Of a stretch of DNA of 64,000 nt, positions 16,378 through 25,263 are shown one piece after another. The translations under genes and the position numbers were made by a program. Source of the stretch: Kitasatospora cineracea. Its GTDB lineage: Bacteria > Actinomycetota > Actinomycetes > Streptomycetales > Streptomycetaceae. The notes under the pieces are model-generated. The model saw nothing but the letters and a program-made list of their open reading frames with translations, had not been told where the DNA came from and ran no database searches. Location of the stretch: assembly GCF_003751605.1 (NCBI RefSeq), contig NZ_RJVJ01000002.1:620001-684000 (forward strand), written 5' to 3'. The first letter of the stretch is position 1, and each line of letters opens with the position of its first letter.

Positions 16378-17505
16378 CTACAGCATGACGAGCAGCTGGG
16401 TGCCCGGCACCAGCTTGCGGTTGACGGAGGTCGACTGGACGAAGACGGTGTACGACGGGTTGTCGCCGGGCTTCACGGTGCTCTCCGCGGCGGGCAGGCC
16501 GAGCAGGCCGCGGGCGGCCGGGCCGGCGAACACCCGGCCGGTCATCAGGCCGGTGGCCGGGTCCTTCTCGGCGACGGCGATCTGCTTGGCGGCCTGGATC
16601 TTCTCCCGCTTGGAGAGCTCGTAGTAGGAGCAGCCCGTCCGGTACGGGTGCCCGGCGCCGGTGACGAACTCCCGGATCGGGGCCTGCCGGTCGACCGGGA
16701 CGAGGGCGTAGGCGGCGGTGTCCAGCGCGTCGAGGTTGGCCTTCACGTCGTCCGCGCTCAGGTCCTTCCCCATGGTGAACAGCGACCGGGTGCCGCGCAC
16801 GCCCTTCTCGCGGCCGCGCAGGAAGCTGGTGGCGGCGGTCTTGACGGTGCCGATGGCCTCCTCGACGCCGCCGCTGGAGTCGGCGTCCCAGATGGCGATG
16901 TTGCCCGCGGGGAAGCCGTACTCCTGGGCGGTGCGCTTGGCCAGCGAGTTGGGCACCAGGATCGCCGACGTCCAGTGCTCGGGGAGGTCGGCCATCGCGC
17001 CGCGGATGCGGTCCATCCAGCCGCGCAGCGCGGCGGAGCCCTCGGCGGCCTTCATCCGGGTGTGCATCGTGCCGGTCTCCGAGTAGCCGGAGGCGTTCTC
17101 CTCGCCGTCGGTGACCACGACCTGGAGGAAGGAGTGCTCCCCGTAGCCCTCCCAGATGTTCTTCAGGTCGTCGACGGACTTCACGGCCGCCTCGATCAGC
17201 GCCGTCGCCCCGTTGTCGACCGCGTAGAGGCCCTTCAGGGACGGCAGGTGCTTGACGTCCATGTCCCAGACCAGGTTGTGCACTTCGTGGTCGAAGGCGT
17301 AGAGGCTGATCCGGGTCTCGTGCCCGAGCCGGTCGGACTCCTCCTGGAGCCCCTTCACGAACTCGTCCACCACCAGGACGAGTTGCGCCTCGTGCCGGCG
17401 CATCGAACCGGACTTGTCGACCACCAGCGAAACGTGGTTGACCTTGTGGTGGATCCTGTTCGCGGAAACGTTCCCGGAAACGTTCGCAGCAGCGTTCGCG
17501 GACAT
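16378..17505 (-). CDS. Von Willebrand factor A (VWA) domain protein
   Basis: 375 aa, ATG at 17505. The first residues are repetitive (NAAANVSGNVSANR), reflecting four GCGTTCG/AACGTTC-like repeats in the DNA. The VWA domain starts at about residue 24: NHVSLVVDKSGSM gives the MIDAS DxSGS, followed by RISLYAFDHEVHNL, NGATALIEAA and FLQVVVTDGEENASG. The C-terminal part (about 250-375) holds PVDRQAPIREFVTGAGHPYR and GRVFAGPAARGLLGLPAAES and is not a domain I recognise. It has no signal peptide, so it is probably cytoplasmic. It is monocistronic; stress-related VWA proteins are common in Streptomyces, but no partner gene is adjacent. Confidence 0.82.
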   Translation of the reverse strand: MSANAAANVSGNVSANRIHHKVNHVSLVVDKSGSMRRHEAQLVLVVDEFVKGLQEESDRLGHETRISLYAFDHEVHNLVWDMDVKHLPSLKGLYAVDNGATALIEAAVKSVDDLKNIWEGYGEHSFLQVVVTDGEENASGYSETGTMHTRMKAAEGSAALRGWMDRIRGAMADLPEHWTSAILVPNSLAKRTAQEYGFPAGNIAIWDADSSGGVEEAIGTVKTAATSFLRGREKGVRGTRSLFTMGKDLSADDVKANLDALDTAAYALVPVDRQAPIREFVTGAGHPYRTGCSYYELSKREKIQAAKQIAVAEKDPATGLMTGRVFAGPAARGLLGLPAAESTVKPGDNPSYTVFVQSTSVNRKLVPGTQLLVML

Positions 17506-17831
17506 GATTGCGCCCCTTTTCCCACGCCCTTATCGGCGCCTTTTCCGGCGCCCCCTCCAGCGTTGTTCCCACACTACGGCGCCCCACTGACAATTCCGCC
17601 GGCCCCGACGGGCCGTCAATTCCGCGGTGCCGAACCGTCCGCCGTTCCGGGGAAATTCCCGACCGCCACCCGGGCGGTCACGTTCCGGAGGCGTCCAGGT
17701 ACTCGGGCGGTCATCTCGTCGGCCGGTCCGAAATAACGATTGACACTGGTCAGGGCCCCGTACGACGCTCACTGCGCAGCCTTCCCCGGCACCCCTGACA
17801 CCCTCCGACCCCCTCGACGCCTGGAGCCTCC
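17506..17831. other. Divergent intergenic region (VWA gene / ATP-grasp gene)
   Basis: 326 bp without a gene. On the plus strand TTGACA at 17740-17745 is followed after 15 bases by TACGAC (17761-17766), a possible but poorly spaced promoter for the ATP-grasp gene. The VWA side contains GGCGCC-rich direct repeats (GGCGCCTTTTCCGGCGCC at about 17535). No clear operator was seen. Confidence 0.4.
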
Positions 17832-18731
17832 GTGAGCACCGCCCTGCACCCGCCCGTCCGCCGGCCCGCGAGGGTCGCGTACGCCACCTGCCGAGGGGTG
17901 GAGGACGTGGAGGTGCTGCCGGTGCTGGCGGCGTTCGCGCGGGCGGGGGTGAGTGCGGAGGCCGTGTTCTGGAACGACCCGGGGGTGGACTGGGCGGGGT
18001 ACGACCTGGTGCTGATCCGCAGCGTCTGGGACTACATCCTGTACCGCGAGGAGTTCCTGGCCTGGACCCGGCGGACCTCCGCGCTGACCCGGCTGGCCAA
18101 CCCGGCGCGGGTGCTGGAGCGCAACACCGACAAGACGTACCTGCGCGCCCTGGCCGCCGCCGGGGTGCCGGTGGTGCCGACGCTCTGGGTGGCGCCCGGC
18201 GATCCGGTGGACGCGGTCGCGGCGGTCGACTGGCCGGAGCTGGTGGTCAAGCCGACGGTGTCCTCCGGCGCCCGGGACACCGTGCGCACCGCCGACCGGG
18301 CCGCGGCGCTGGCGCAGGTCGCGGCGCTGACGGCGGCGGGGCGGACGGCGATGGTGCAGCCGTACCTGGCGATGGTGGAGGACGAGGGCGAGACCTCGCT
18401 GCTGTACCTGGGCGGGGAGTTCAGCCACGCGGTGCGGCGCGGCCCGATGCTGGGCGGCGGCTTCGCGGACGTCGCGCGCGAGCCGGACGCCGACCAACTG
18501 GCGCTCGCCGAGCGGGTGCTGGCGGTGGCCGCGGAGCCGGGCGAGCTGCTGTACGCCCGGGTCGACCTGGTGCGGCTGGCGGACGGCTCGCCGGTGCTGA
18601 TCGAACTGGAGCTGACCGAGCCCCGGCTGTTCCTGGACCTGTGCCCGGACGGCCCGGACCGGCTGGCCGCCGCGACCCGCTCCCTGCTGCCGGGGAACAC
18701 CCGGTCGCGCCCCGGTGTTTCACCGGCGTGA
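17832..18731 (+). CDS. ATP-grasp ligase (RimK/DcsG-like)
   Basis: 299 aa, GTG at 17832 behind TGGAG. The N-terminal pre-ATP-grasp part contains VAYATCRGVEDVEVLPVLAA and DLVLIRSVWDYILYREEFLA. The ATP-grasp core contains ERNTDKTYLRALAAAGVPVV, ELVVKPTVSSGARDTVRTAD and MVQPYLAMVEDEGETSLLYL. The metal-binding end is LYARVDLVRLADGSPVLIELE, so the catalytic R, E and E residues are kept. The closest known style is glutathione-synthetase/RimK ligases, including the DcsG group that forms D-cycloserine (family knowledge). The substrate is unknown. It is translationally coupled (GTGA) to the following flavoprotein monooxygenase. Confidence 0.82.
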   Translation: MSTALHPPVRRPARVAYATCRGVEDVEVLPVLAAFARAGVSAEAVFWNDPGVDWAGYDLVLIRSVWDYILYREEFLAWTRRTSALTRLANPARVLERNTDKTYLRALAAAGVPVVPTLWVAPGDPVDAVAAVDWPELVVKPTVSSGARDTVRTADRAAALAQVAALTAAGRTAMVQPYLAMVEDEGETSLLYLGGEFSHAVRRGPMLGGGFADVAREPDADQLALAERVLAVAAEPGELLYARVDLVRLADGSPVLIELELTEPRLFLDLCPDGPDRLAAATRSLLPGNTRSRPGVSPA

Positions 18732-19852
18732 CTGTTGAACGTGCAAGCACCCGCGGGGACGGCCCCGTCCGCGAGGTCGACGCCCTGGTGATCGGCGCGG
18801 GCCAGGCCGGCCTGTCCGCCGCCTACCACCTGCGCCGCCGCGGCCTCGCCCCGCACACCGGCTTCGTGGTGCTGGACGCGGACGACGCCCCCGGCGGGGC
18901 CTGGGCGCACCGTTCCCCCTCGCTCACCATGGCGACGGTGCACGGCTTCCACGACCTGCCGGACTTCGAGCTCCCCGCCACCGACCCGGCCACCGAGGCC
19001 CGGGTCGCCGTCCCCGGCTACTTCGCCGCGTACGAGGCGAAGCACGCGCTGCCGGTGCTGCGCCCGGTGAAGGTGCTCGCCGTGCGCGAGCGGCCCGACG
19101 GCCGGCCCGACGGCGGCCCGGACGGGCGGCTGCTGGTGGAGACCGACGCCGGCCGCTGGGCCACCCGCGCCCTGCTGAACGCCACCGGCACCTGGACCCG
19201 CCCGTTCCTCCCCCGCTACCCGGGCCGCTTCGCCGGGCGCCAGCTGCACTACGCCGACTACCGCGGCCCGGCCGCCTTCGCCGGGCAGCGGGTGGTCGTG
19301 GTGGGCGGCGGCGCCTCCGCGGTGCAGGTGCTCTCCGAACTCGGCGCGGTCGCCGAGACGGTGTGGGTGACGCGCACCCCGCCGGTCTTCCACGAGGGGC
19401 CGTTCACCGAGGAGTTCGGCCGCGAGGTGGTCGCCAGGGTCGACGAGCGGGTCCGGGCCGGCCTGCCGGTGCGCAGCGTGGTCTCGGTGACGGGCCTGGG
19501 CCCGAGCGTCGCCTACCGCCGCGCCGAGGAGCTGGGCGTGCTGCACCGCCGCCCGATGTTCGACCGCCTCACCGAGCACGGGGTCGCCTGGGGCGACGAG
19601 GAGCTGCCCGTCGACGCGATCGTCTGGGCCACCGGCTTCCGGGCCGAACTCACCCACCTCGCCCCGCTCGGCCTGCGCACCCCGGGCGGCGGCATCCGGA
19701 TGGACGGCACCCGGGTCGCCGACGACCCCCGCATCCACCTGCTCGGCTACGGCCCCTCCGCCTCCACCGTCGGCGCCAACCGCGCGGGCCGCACCGCGGT
19801 CAACGAGGTGCTCCACCTCCTGCACCCCGCCCCGCAGCCCGCCACGGCCTGA
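18728..19852 (+). CDS. FAD-dependent monooxygenase / CzcO-like flavoprotein
   Basis: 374 aa from GTG 18728, which overlaps the previous stop in GTGA. The FAD-binding Rossmann motif VIGAGQAGLSAAYHLRRRG sits near the N-terminus. Later come GAWAHRSPSLTMATVHGFHD and the NADPH-binding motif VVVVGGGASAVQVLSELG (about residue 190). The terminal block IHLLGYGPSASTVGANRAGR places the flavin isoalloxazine end. Class B flavin monooxygenases and CzcO-type proteins share this layout. Coupling with an ATP-grasp ligase suggests joint modification of a small molecule, but nothing identifies the product. Confidence 0.85.
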   Translation: MTVERASTRGDGPVREVDALVIGAGQAGLSAAYHLRRRGLAPHTGFVVLDADDAPGGAWAHRSPSLTMATVHGFHDLPDFELPATDPATEARVAVPGYFAAYEAKHALPVLRPVKVLAVRERPDGRPDGGPDGRLLVETDAGRWATRALLNATGTWTRPFLPRYPGRFAGRQLHYADYRGPAAFAGQRVVVVGGGASAVQVLSELGAVAETVWVTRTPPVFHEGPFTEEFGREVVARVDERVRAGLPVRSVVSVTGLGPSVAYRRAEELGVLHRRPMFDRLTEHGVAWGDEELPVDAIVWATGFRAELTHLAPLGLRTPGGGIRMDGTRVADDPRIHLLGYGPSASTVGANRAGRTAVNEVLHLLHPAPQPATA

Positions 19853-19873
19853 GGGCCCCGGAACCCACCCCCG

Positions 19874-21670
19874 TCACCCCAGCCGCTCCAGCGCCGTCCG
19901 TGCCGCCGCGCACAGCTCCTCGTCGACGGCCATGGTCGTGCCGTACCTCCGCTCGGACGCCAGCACGGCCCGCAGCGGCGGTGCGGCTCCGGCGGCGGCG
20001 GGGGTGCCGATCTCGCCGAGGACCCGGACCGCCTCGATGGTCGGCCGTCCGGCCTCGAAGGCTGCCGGCGGGGCGAGTGCGCGCAGCAGGGCGGGGACGG
20101 CGGGGGCCGGGTTGCCGGTGATCCGCCACCAGGCTTCGGCCGCGCCGACCCGGCTGAACTCGCCCGGCGCGTCCAGCAGTTCCCGCACCGGTTCGGCGGA
20201 TCCGGCGGCCAGGGGGCCGAGTTCGGCGAGGTAGCGGTAGACGGGGCGGCCCAGTCCGGCGCGGGCGGCGGCGCCGACGACCTCCAGCGCGAGGGCCGGG
20301 TCGCCGGTGACCCGCCAGTGCGCCCGGGCGGCGCTCTGCGCGCCCTGCCACGGCCGGCCCGTTGCGAGCCGGGCCAACTCCCCTGCCGTGCAAGCTGCTT
20401 GCGGGCCGATCTCGCCCAGCGCCTCGGCCGCCGCCCGGGCGGTGGGGGCGGGGGCGTCCAGCAGGGCGGCCAGTTCCGGGACGGCGGGTGCGGCGGCAGC
20501 GCCCCAGCTCCGGGCCGCCCGCAGCGCCTCCGTCAGGCCGAGGACCTCGGACGGCCGGGGTCCCGTCGCGGCGGCGAGAATCCCGCGCACGGTGGGGAGC
20601 AGGTCCGGCGCCCAGTCCGGTGGTGGCCCGCCGATGTCCCGTGCCCAGTAGGCGCCGAACCCGTCCCGGTAGTGCGGCAGCGCCCGCCGGTCGCCCAGCC
20701 GGACCAGCGCCGCCAGGGCGCCTTCCCGGACCCAGGAGCCGGCCTCCCCCGTCTCGGCCAGGCGCGCCAGCTCCTCGGCGTACGGGGCGGCCGCCCGGCC
20801 GGCGCCGGTCAGCAGTTCCCGGACCTGGTAGCCGTGTCCCTCCCCCGCGTCGAGCACGGTGCGCCAGTGCACCTCCGGGGGACGGCGCCGGCGGCGCAAC
20901 TGCTCGGCGGCCACCGCGACCGCGACCTGCCGCTCCGCCTGCCCGGACCGCCCGGCCAGCACGGCGACGAACCGGTCCGCCGCCCGGGGACGGTCGCGCA
21001 GCGCGGGACCGAACGGCCCGGCGGGCGGGTGCGGCGACGCGCACCACGCCCCGGGCACGCCCGCCAGCCGCGCCGCCGACTCACCGAGCCGCTCGCCCCC
21101 GTCCCCCTCGTCGCCCTCGTCCGGCAGCGCCAGCAGGGCCAGGGCGGCGGCCAGCCGCACCCCGGGTCCGGGATGGTCCAGCCACGGCCGCAGCCAGGCG
21201 ACGGCCCGCTCCCCGGGGCCCTGCGCGCCGACGGCCGTGAGCAGTCGGGCCAGCGTCTGCGGTGACGGCTCGGCCTCCGCCCGGGCCTTCAGTGCGGCGG
21301 TCGCCTCCGGGCGGCCGGGGCGCAGCACTTCCAGCAGCCGGGCGGCCAGCCGCCTGGTCTCGGCCCGTTCGTCCCCGAGCAGGCCGACGGCGCGTTCCCA
21401 CTGGGCGGCGTACAGCGGCGCCAGCCGGGCCCGGTCGGCCGGGTGGGCCTGCGGCAGCCGGGCGGCCCGGCTCACCAGGGCGTCCAGCAGGCCGGTCCGG
21501 CGGGCGCCGGTGAGCTGGTCCAGCAGGCCGAACGACTCGGCCAGCAGCCGGGGCAGTTCGGGCGAGCCGTCCCACCCGGGGAGCTGCGGCCGGTCCTGCT
21601 CCCGGCTCCGGCCGGCGGCCGACTCCCGTGCCCGGTCGGCCGGTTCGCCCGGCGGCTGCTCCTGCGTCAT
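19874..21670 (-). CDS. HEAT-repeat protein
   Basis: 598 aa, ATG at 21670. After a polar N-terminus (PADRARESAAGRSREQDRPQ) the protein consists of Ala/Leu-rich helical repeats of about 35-40 residues. Examples are ALVRLGDRRALPHYRDGFGA, AAPAVPELAALLDAPAPTAR and RVLGEIGTPAAAGAAPPLRA, typical of HEAT/PBS-lyase-like repeats. No enzymatic motif is seen. Such proteins are scaffolds for protein-protein contacts. It converges with the monooxygenase gene with a 21-bp gap and no evident terminator. Confidence 0.82.
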   Translation of the reverse strand: MTQEQPPGEPADRARESAAGRSREQDRPQLPGWDGSPELPRLLAESFGLLDQLTGARRTGLLDALVSRAARLPQAHPADRARLAPLYAAQWERAVGLLGDERAETRRLAARLLEVLRPGRPEATAALKARAEAEPSPQTLARLLTAVGAQGPGERAVAWLRPWLDHPGPGVRLAAALALLALPDEGDEGDGGERLGESAARLAGVPGAWCASPHPPAGPFGPALRDRPRAADRFVAVLAGRSGQAERQVAVAVAAEQLRRRRRPPEVHWRTVLDAGEGHGYQVRELLTGAGRAAAPYAEELARLAETGEAGSWVREGALAALVRLGDRRALPHYRDGFGAYWARDIGGPPPDWAPDLLPTVRGILAAATGPRPSEVLGLTEALRAARSWGAAAAPAVPELAALLDAPAPTARAAAEALGEIGPQAACTAGELARLATGRPWQGAQSAARAHWRVTGDPALALEVVGAAARAGLGRPVYRYLAELGPLAAGSAEPVRELLDAPGEFSRVGAAEAWWRITGNPAPAVPALLRALAPPAAFEAGRPTIEAVRVLGEIGTPAAAGAAPPLRAVLASERRYGTTMAVDEELCAAARTALERLG

Positions 21671-21766
21671 GATCGACAGCGTAACCGGGCGGTCGACAGC
21701 GCAACCGGGCGGTCTGCGGCTCAGCCCGGGGCCACCAGCTCCCCGACTCAGCCCGAGGTCGGCGGC

Positions 21767-22804
21767 TCAGCCCGGGGCCCCCGGCTCCCCGGCTCGGCCC
21801 GGGACGTCCGATGCCCCCGCGGGCCCGGCTGCCGCAGCGAAGCGGGAGGCCAACGCGGCCACCGCCTCGCGGAGTTCGGGGCCGTCCAGGATGCGGAACG
21901 GGAACGGGACGGCGGCCAGCCATTCGCCCGCGTACATCGCCGGGTTGCGGGTGCTGCCCTCCAGCAGGCAGCGTTCGCCCGCCGGTTCGAGGCGGCCCAT
22001 GGTGGGGCTGATCCAGGGGGCGACCCGGTCGAGCGGGGCGTCGAACAGGACGCGGGTGCGGAACGCCCAGCCGGTGCCGAGGTGGTGTTCGAGGACGGCG
22101 ACGGGGTCGAGGCCGTCGGGCGGGTCGAACGGCACGGTGGTGCGTTCGGCGGCGCGGACCCGGTCGATCCGGTAGGTGCGGACGGCGTCGGCCCGGTGGG
22201 AGTGGCAGAGCAGGTACCAGCGGGAGCGGCGCACCACCACCGCCCACGGGTCGACCTCCGCCCGCCACTCGCTGCCGCCGGCGCCGCGGTAGGTGATCAC
22301 CGCCCGGCGGCGGGCCGCGATCGCCTCCACCAGGGTGCTGGCGACGGCCGGGTCGGGGTGCGCCGGGTACGGGTCGGGAGCGGCGGCGGCGTGCGCCCGC
22401 AGGGCGGCGGCCTGCCGTCCGATCGGTTCGGGCAGGGCCCGGACCACCTTGCCGAGCGCGGAGCCGACCAGGTCGTCCGGGTCGGTGGCGGCGGGCCGCC
22501 CGTCCAGCACCGCCATGACCAGCCCGAGCGCCTCCTCCTGGGTGAAGGCCACCGGGGCCAGCCGGGCGCCGCGCCCGAGCCGGTAGCCGCCGTACGGGCC
22601 GCGCTCGGACTCCACCGGCACCCCGGCCTCGCGCAGGACCGCCACGTAGCGGCGGGCGGCCCGGTCGGTGACCCCGAGGCGTTCGGCGAGCTGCTCCGAG
22701 GTCACCCCGGGCCGGTCGCGGAGGATCTCCAGCGCGCGCAGCGCGCGGGCGGTCGGACTGGTCGAGCTGGTCGGGTCGGTCGGATCGGTCCCTGTGGTCG
22801 GCAC
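21767..22804 (-). CDS. WYL-domain transcriptional regulator (DeoR-like HTH)
   Basis: 345 aa, GTG at 22804. The N-terminal HTH contains ALRALEILRDRPGVTSEQLA and GVTDRAARRYVAVLREAGVP, followed by the wing ESERGPYGGYRLGRG. The central WYL domain reads ITYRGAGGSEWRAEVDPWAV and SRWYLLCHSHRADAVRTYRI, with the W-Y-L triplet present. The C-terminal WCX extension ends in a Gly/Pro/Ala-rich tail. WYL domains sense ligands or nucleic acid (family knowledge). It is divergent from the alpha/beta hydrolase at 22962, its most likely target. Direct repeats of TCGG(G/A)TCGGTC lie in its 5' coding end. Confidence 0.88.
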   Translation of the reverse strand: MPTTGTDPTDPTSSTSPTARALRALEILRDRPGVTSEQLAERLGVTDRAARRYVAVLREAGVPVESERGPYGGYRLGRGARLAPVAFTQEEALGLVMAVLDGRPAATDPDDLVGSALGKVVRALPEPIGRQAAALRAHAAAAPDPYPAHPDPAVASTLVEAIAARRRAVITYRGAGGSEWRAEVDPWAVVVRRSRWYLLCHSHRADAVRTYRIDRVRAAERTTVPFDPPDGLDPVAVLEHHLGTGWAFRTRVLFDAPLDRVAPWISPTMGRLEPAGERCLLEGSTRNPAMYAGEWLAAVPFPFRILDGPELREAVAALASRFAAAAGPAGASDVPGRAGEPGAPG

Positions 22805-22961
22805 GTCCGACAGCCTAGGGAACCCCGGGCGGGCCGATTCCCGATGGCCGGGAATTCAGGAAGGATTTCGTCCGGAACCCTCCCTAGCATGGGCACTGAC
22901 CTGCTCGAACGGGCTGCGGCGCACGACGCCCGCGGCCCCTGTGCGCAAAGGGGTTCCCCTC

Positions 22962-23648
22962 ATGGACGTCCTGTTGATCGGTGGTCTCTGGCTGGACGGC
23001 AGCGCCTGGGACGCGGTGCTCCCGGCGCTCGCCGAGCGCGGCCACCGCCCGGTGCCGCTGACCCTGCCCGGCCAGGGCGACGGCCGTTCCTCGGCCACCC
23101 TGGCGGAGCAGTTGGCGGCCGTGGTGGCGGCCGTGGACGCGGCGGCGGGCGAGCCGCTGGTGGTGGCGCACTCGGCGGCCTGCACGCTGGGGTGGATGGC
23201 GGTGGACGCCCGCCCGCGGGGCGTCGCGGGGCTGGTGCTGGTGGACGGCTTCCCGCACGCGGACGGGCAGCCGTACGCGGAGTGGTTCCCGCCCCGGGAC
23301 GGCGTGGTGACGTTCCCCGGCTGGGAGTCGTTCGAGGGGCCGAGCAGCGCCGACCTGGACGAGGAGCTGCGGGCCCGGATCGCCGCGAACGCGGTCCCCG
23401 TCCCGGCGGACGTCGCGCTGGCGCCGGTCCGGCTGGCGGACGAGCGGCGCTACGGCGTGCCGGTGACGATGCTGTGCGCGGAGGCGTCGCCGGAGGACGT
23501 CCGGGGGTGGGTCGCGGCGGGCGCGGCCCCGGAGGTGTCCCGGATGGAGCGGATCGAGTACGTCGACCTGGACGCCGGCCACTGGCCGATGTTCAGCCGG
23601 CCCGCCGAGCTCGCCGCGCTGATCGACGCGGCGGCCGCCCGCAACTGA
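22962..23648 (+). CDS. Alpha/beta hydrolase
   Basis: 228 aa, ATG at 22962 after AAAGGGG. The fold is complete: oxyanion region LIGGLWLDGSAWDAVLPAL, nucleophile elbow VVAHSAACT (an AHSAA variant of GxSxG), and the His loop DLDAGHWPMFSRPAELAAL near the C-terminus. Substrate unknown. It probably responds to the divergently encoded WYL regulator. It converges with the paa operon. Confidence 0.85.
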   Translation: MDVLLIGGLWLDGSAWDAVLPALAERGHRPVPLTLPGQGDGRSSATLAEQLAAVVAAVDAAAGEPLVVAHSAACTLGWMAVDARPRGVAGLVLVDGFPHADGQPYAEWFPPRDGVVTFPGWESFEGPSSADLDEELRARIAANAVPVPADVALAPVRLADERRYGVPVTMLCAEASPEDVRGWVAAGAAPEVSRMERIEYVDLDAGHWPMFSRPAELAALIDAAAARN

Positions 23649-23686
23649 CGCCGCCCGCCCCTGACGTGCCGCCCGCCCGCCTCCCG

Positions 23687-24763
23687 CTACCGGTCGTAGT
23701 CCACCGTCACCCGGTCGGAGACCGGCCGGGCCTGGCAGGTGAGGACGTAGCCGGCCGCCAGTTCGGCCTCCTCCAGGGCGAAGTTGCGCCGCATCTCGAC
23801 CTTGCCCTCGCAGACCAGGGCCCGGCAGGTGCCGCAGACGCCGCCCTTGCAGGCGAACGGCAGGTCGGGGCGGGCCCGTTGGGCGCCGTCGAGGATGGCC
23901 CGGTCGCGCGGCAGGGCCAGGGTGCTGGCGCGGCCGTCGAGGACGAGGGTGACCTCGCTGGCGGCGGCGTCCGGTTCCGGTTCGGGGTGCCGCTGCTCGA
24001 CGATGCCGTCCTCGTCGTCGTCCGCGTGGAACAGCTCCTGGTGCACCCGCCCGGCGGGGACGCCGAGTTCGGCCAGCAGCTGCTTGGCGCCGGTGACCAT
24101 CGCGTACGGGCCGCACAGCCACCAGTGGTCGACGGCGGGGGTGTCGACCAGGGCGGTCAGCAGGGCGGCGACCCGCTCGGGGTCGAGGCGGCCGCTGAGC
24201 AGTTCGGCGTCGCGGGTCTCCCGGGAGAGCACGTGGACGAGCTGGAAGCGTTCCAGGTAGCGGTCCTTGAGGTCGGCCAGCTCGTCGGCGAACATCACCG
24301 TGTCGCTGCGCCGGTTGCCGTACAGCAGGGTGACCGTGGAGTCGGGGTGGCCGGCCAGGACGGAGCCCGCGATGGAGAGCATCGGGGTGATGCCGGAGCC
24401 GGCCGCGAGCAGCACGTGCGCGCCGGGCACGGCCGGGTCGGCGGTGAACGCCCCGGAGGGGGGCAGCACGTCGACGGTCTCGCCGGTCTCGGCCTCGCCG
24501 ACCAGCCAGTGCGAGAACAGCCCGCCGGGCACTTCGCGCACCGCGATCCGCAGCGGTCCGCCGACCGGGGAGCAGAGCGAGTAGGAGCGGCGCTCGTCGG
24601 CGCCGTCGACGATCCGGCGCAGGGTCAGGCTCTGGCCGGGGCGGAAGGCGTACTCCTCGGCCAGGTCGGCGGGGACGTCGAAGGTGACCGCGACGGCGTC
24701 CTCGCAGAGCCGTTCCAGGGTGCCGATCGGCAGCGGGTGGAACCGCGGGCGGCGGACGGCCAT
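23687..24763 (-). CDS. paaE: Phenylacetyl-CoA epoxidase reductase subunit PaaE
   Basis: 358 aa, ATG at 24763 overlapping the paaD stop. There is an N-terminal FAD-binding ferredoxin-reductase domain (FRPGQSLTLRRIVDG; RRSYSLCSP), an NAD-binding part (HVLLAAGSGITPMLSIAGSV; WLCGPYAMV) and a C-terminal plant-type 2Fe-2S ferredoxin domain with CKGGVCGTCRALVCEGK and a final Cys in YVLTCQARPV. PaaE passes electrons from NADPH to the PaaABC di-iron oxygenase. Last gene of paaABCDE. Confidence 0.95.
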   Translation of the reverse strand: MAVRRPRFHPLPIGTLERLCEDAVAVTFDVPADLAEEYAFRPGQSLTLRRIVDGADERRSYSLCSPVGGPLRIAVREVPGGLFSHWLVGEAETGETVDVLPPSGAFTADPAVPGAHVLLAAGSGITPMLSIAGSVLAGHPDSTVTLLYGNRRSDTVMFADELADLKDRYLERFQLVHVLSRETRDAELLSGRLDPERVAALLTALVDTPAVDHWWLCGPYAMVTGAKQLLAELGVPAGRVHQELFHADDDEDGIVEQRHPEPEPDAAASEVTLVLDGRASTLALPRDRAILDGAQRARPDLPFACKGGVCGTCRALVCEGKVEMRRNFALEEAELAAGYVLTCQARPVSDRVTVDYDR

Positions 24764-25263
24764 CAGATCTCCTTGATCCGGTCGAAGGGTTCGCGGCAAC
24801 TGCGGCACCGCCACAGCGACTTGCAGGCGGTGGAGCCGAACCGGGAGAGTTCCTCGGTGTCCTCCGACCCGCACTGCGGGCAGGCCACCACCCGCCGGGT
24901 GGGGCCGAGTTGCAGCATCCGGTCGGGCTGCCGCATCCCGCCGGGCACCGGCGGGGCGATGCCGGCCGCAGCGAGCTTGCGGCGGCCCTCGGCGCTGATC
25001 CGGTCGCTGGACCAGGGCGGGTCGATCCGCAGCCGCACCTCGACCCGGTCGAACCCGGCGGCCCGCAGCCGGCGGGACACGTCGGCGGCCATCTCGGCGA
25101 TGGCCGGGCAGCCCGAGTAGGTGGGCGTCAGCCAGGCGGTGACCGCCCCGTCGGCCTCCTCGACGTCGGCCAGCACGCCCAGGTCGGCCAGGGTCAGCAT
25201 GGGCAGTTCGGGGTCGGGCACGGCGGCGGCGACCTCCCGGGCCCGCTCCGACACGGTGCTCAC
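24763..25263 (-). CDS. paaD: Phenylacetyl-CoA epoxidase assembly protein PaaD
   Basis: 166 aa. GTG at 25263 overlaps the paaC stop in GTGA. It has a MIP18/DUF59-like domain (VPDPELPMLTLADLGVLADV; WLTPTYSGCPAIAEMAADVS) and a C-terminal zinc-ribbon-like part with CPQCGSEDTEEL and WRCRSCREPF. PaaD is required for epoxidase function, probably in metal-cluster maturation. Overlap with both neighbours implies translational coupling. Confidence 0.93.
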   Translation of the reverse strand: MSTVSERAREVAAAVPDPELPMLTLADLGVLADVEEADGAVTAWLTPTYSGCPAIAEMAADVSRRLRAAGFDRVEVRLRIDPPWSSDRISAEGRRKLAAAGIAPPVPGGMRQPDRMLQLGPTRRVVACPQCGSEDTEELSRFGSTACKSLWRCRSCREPFDRIKEI

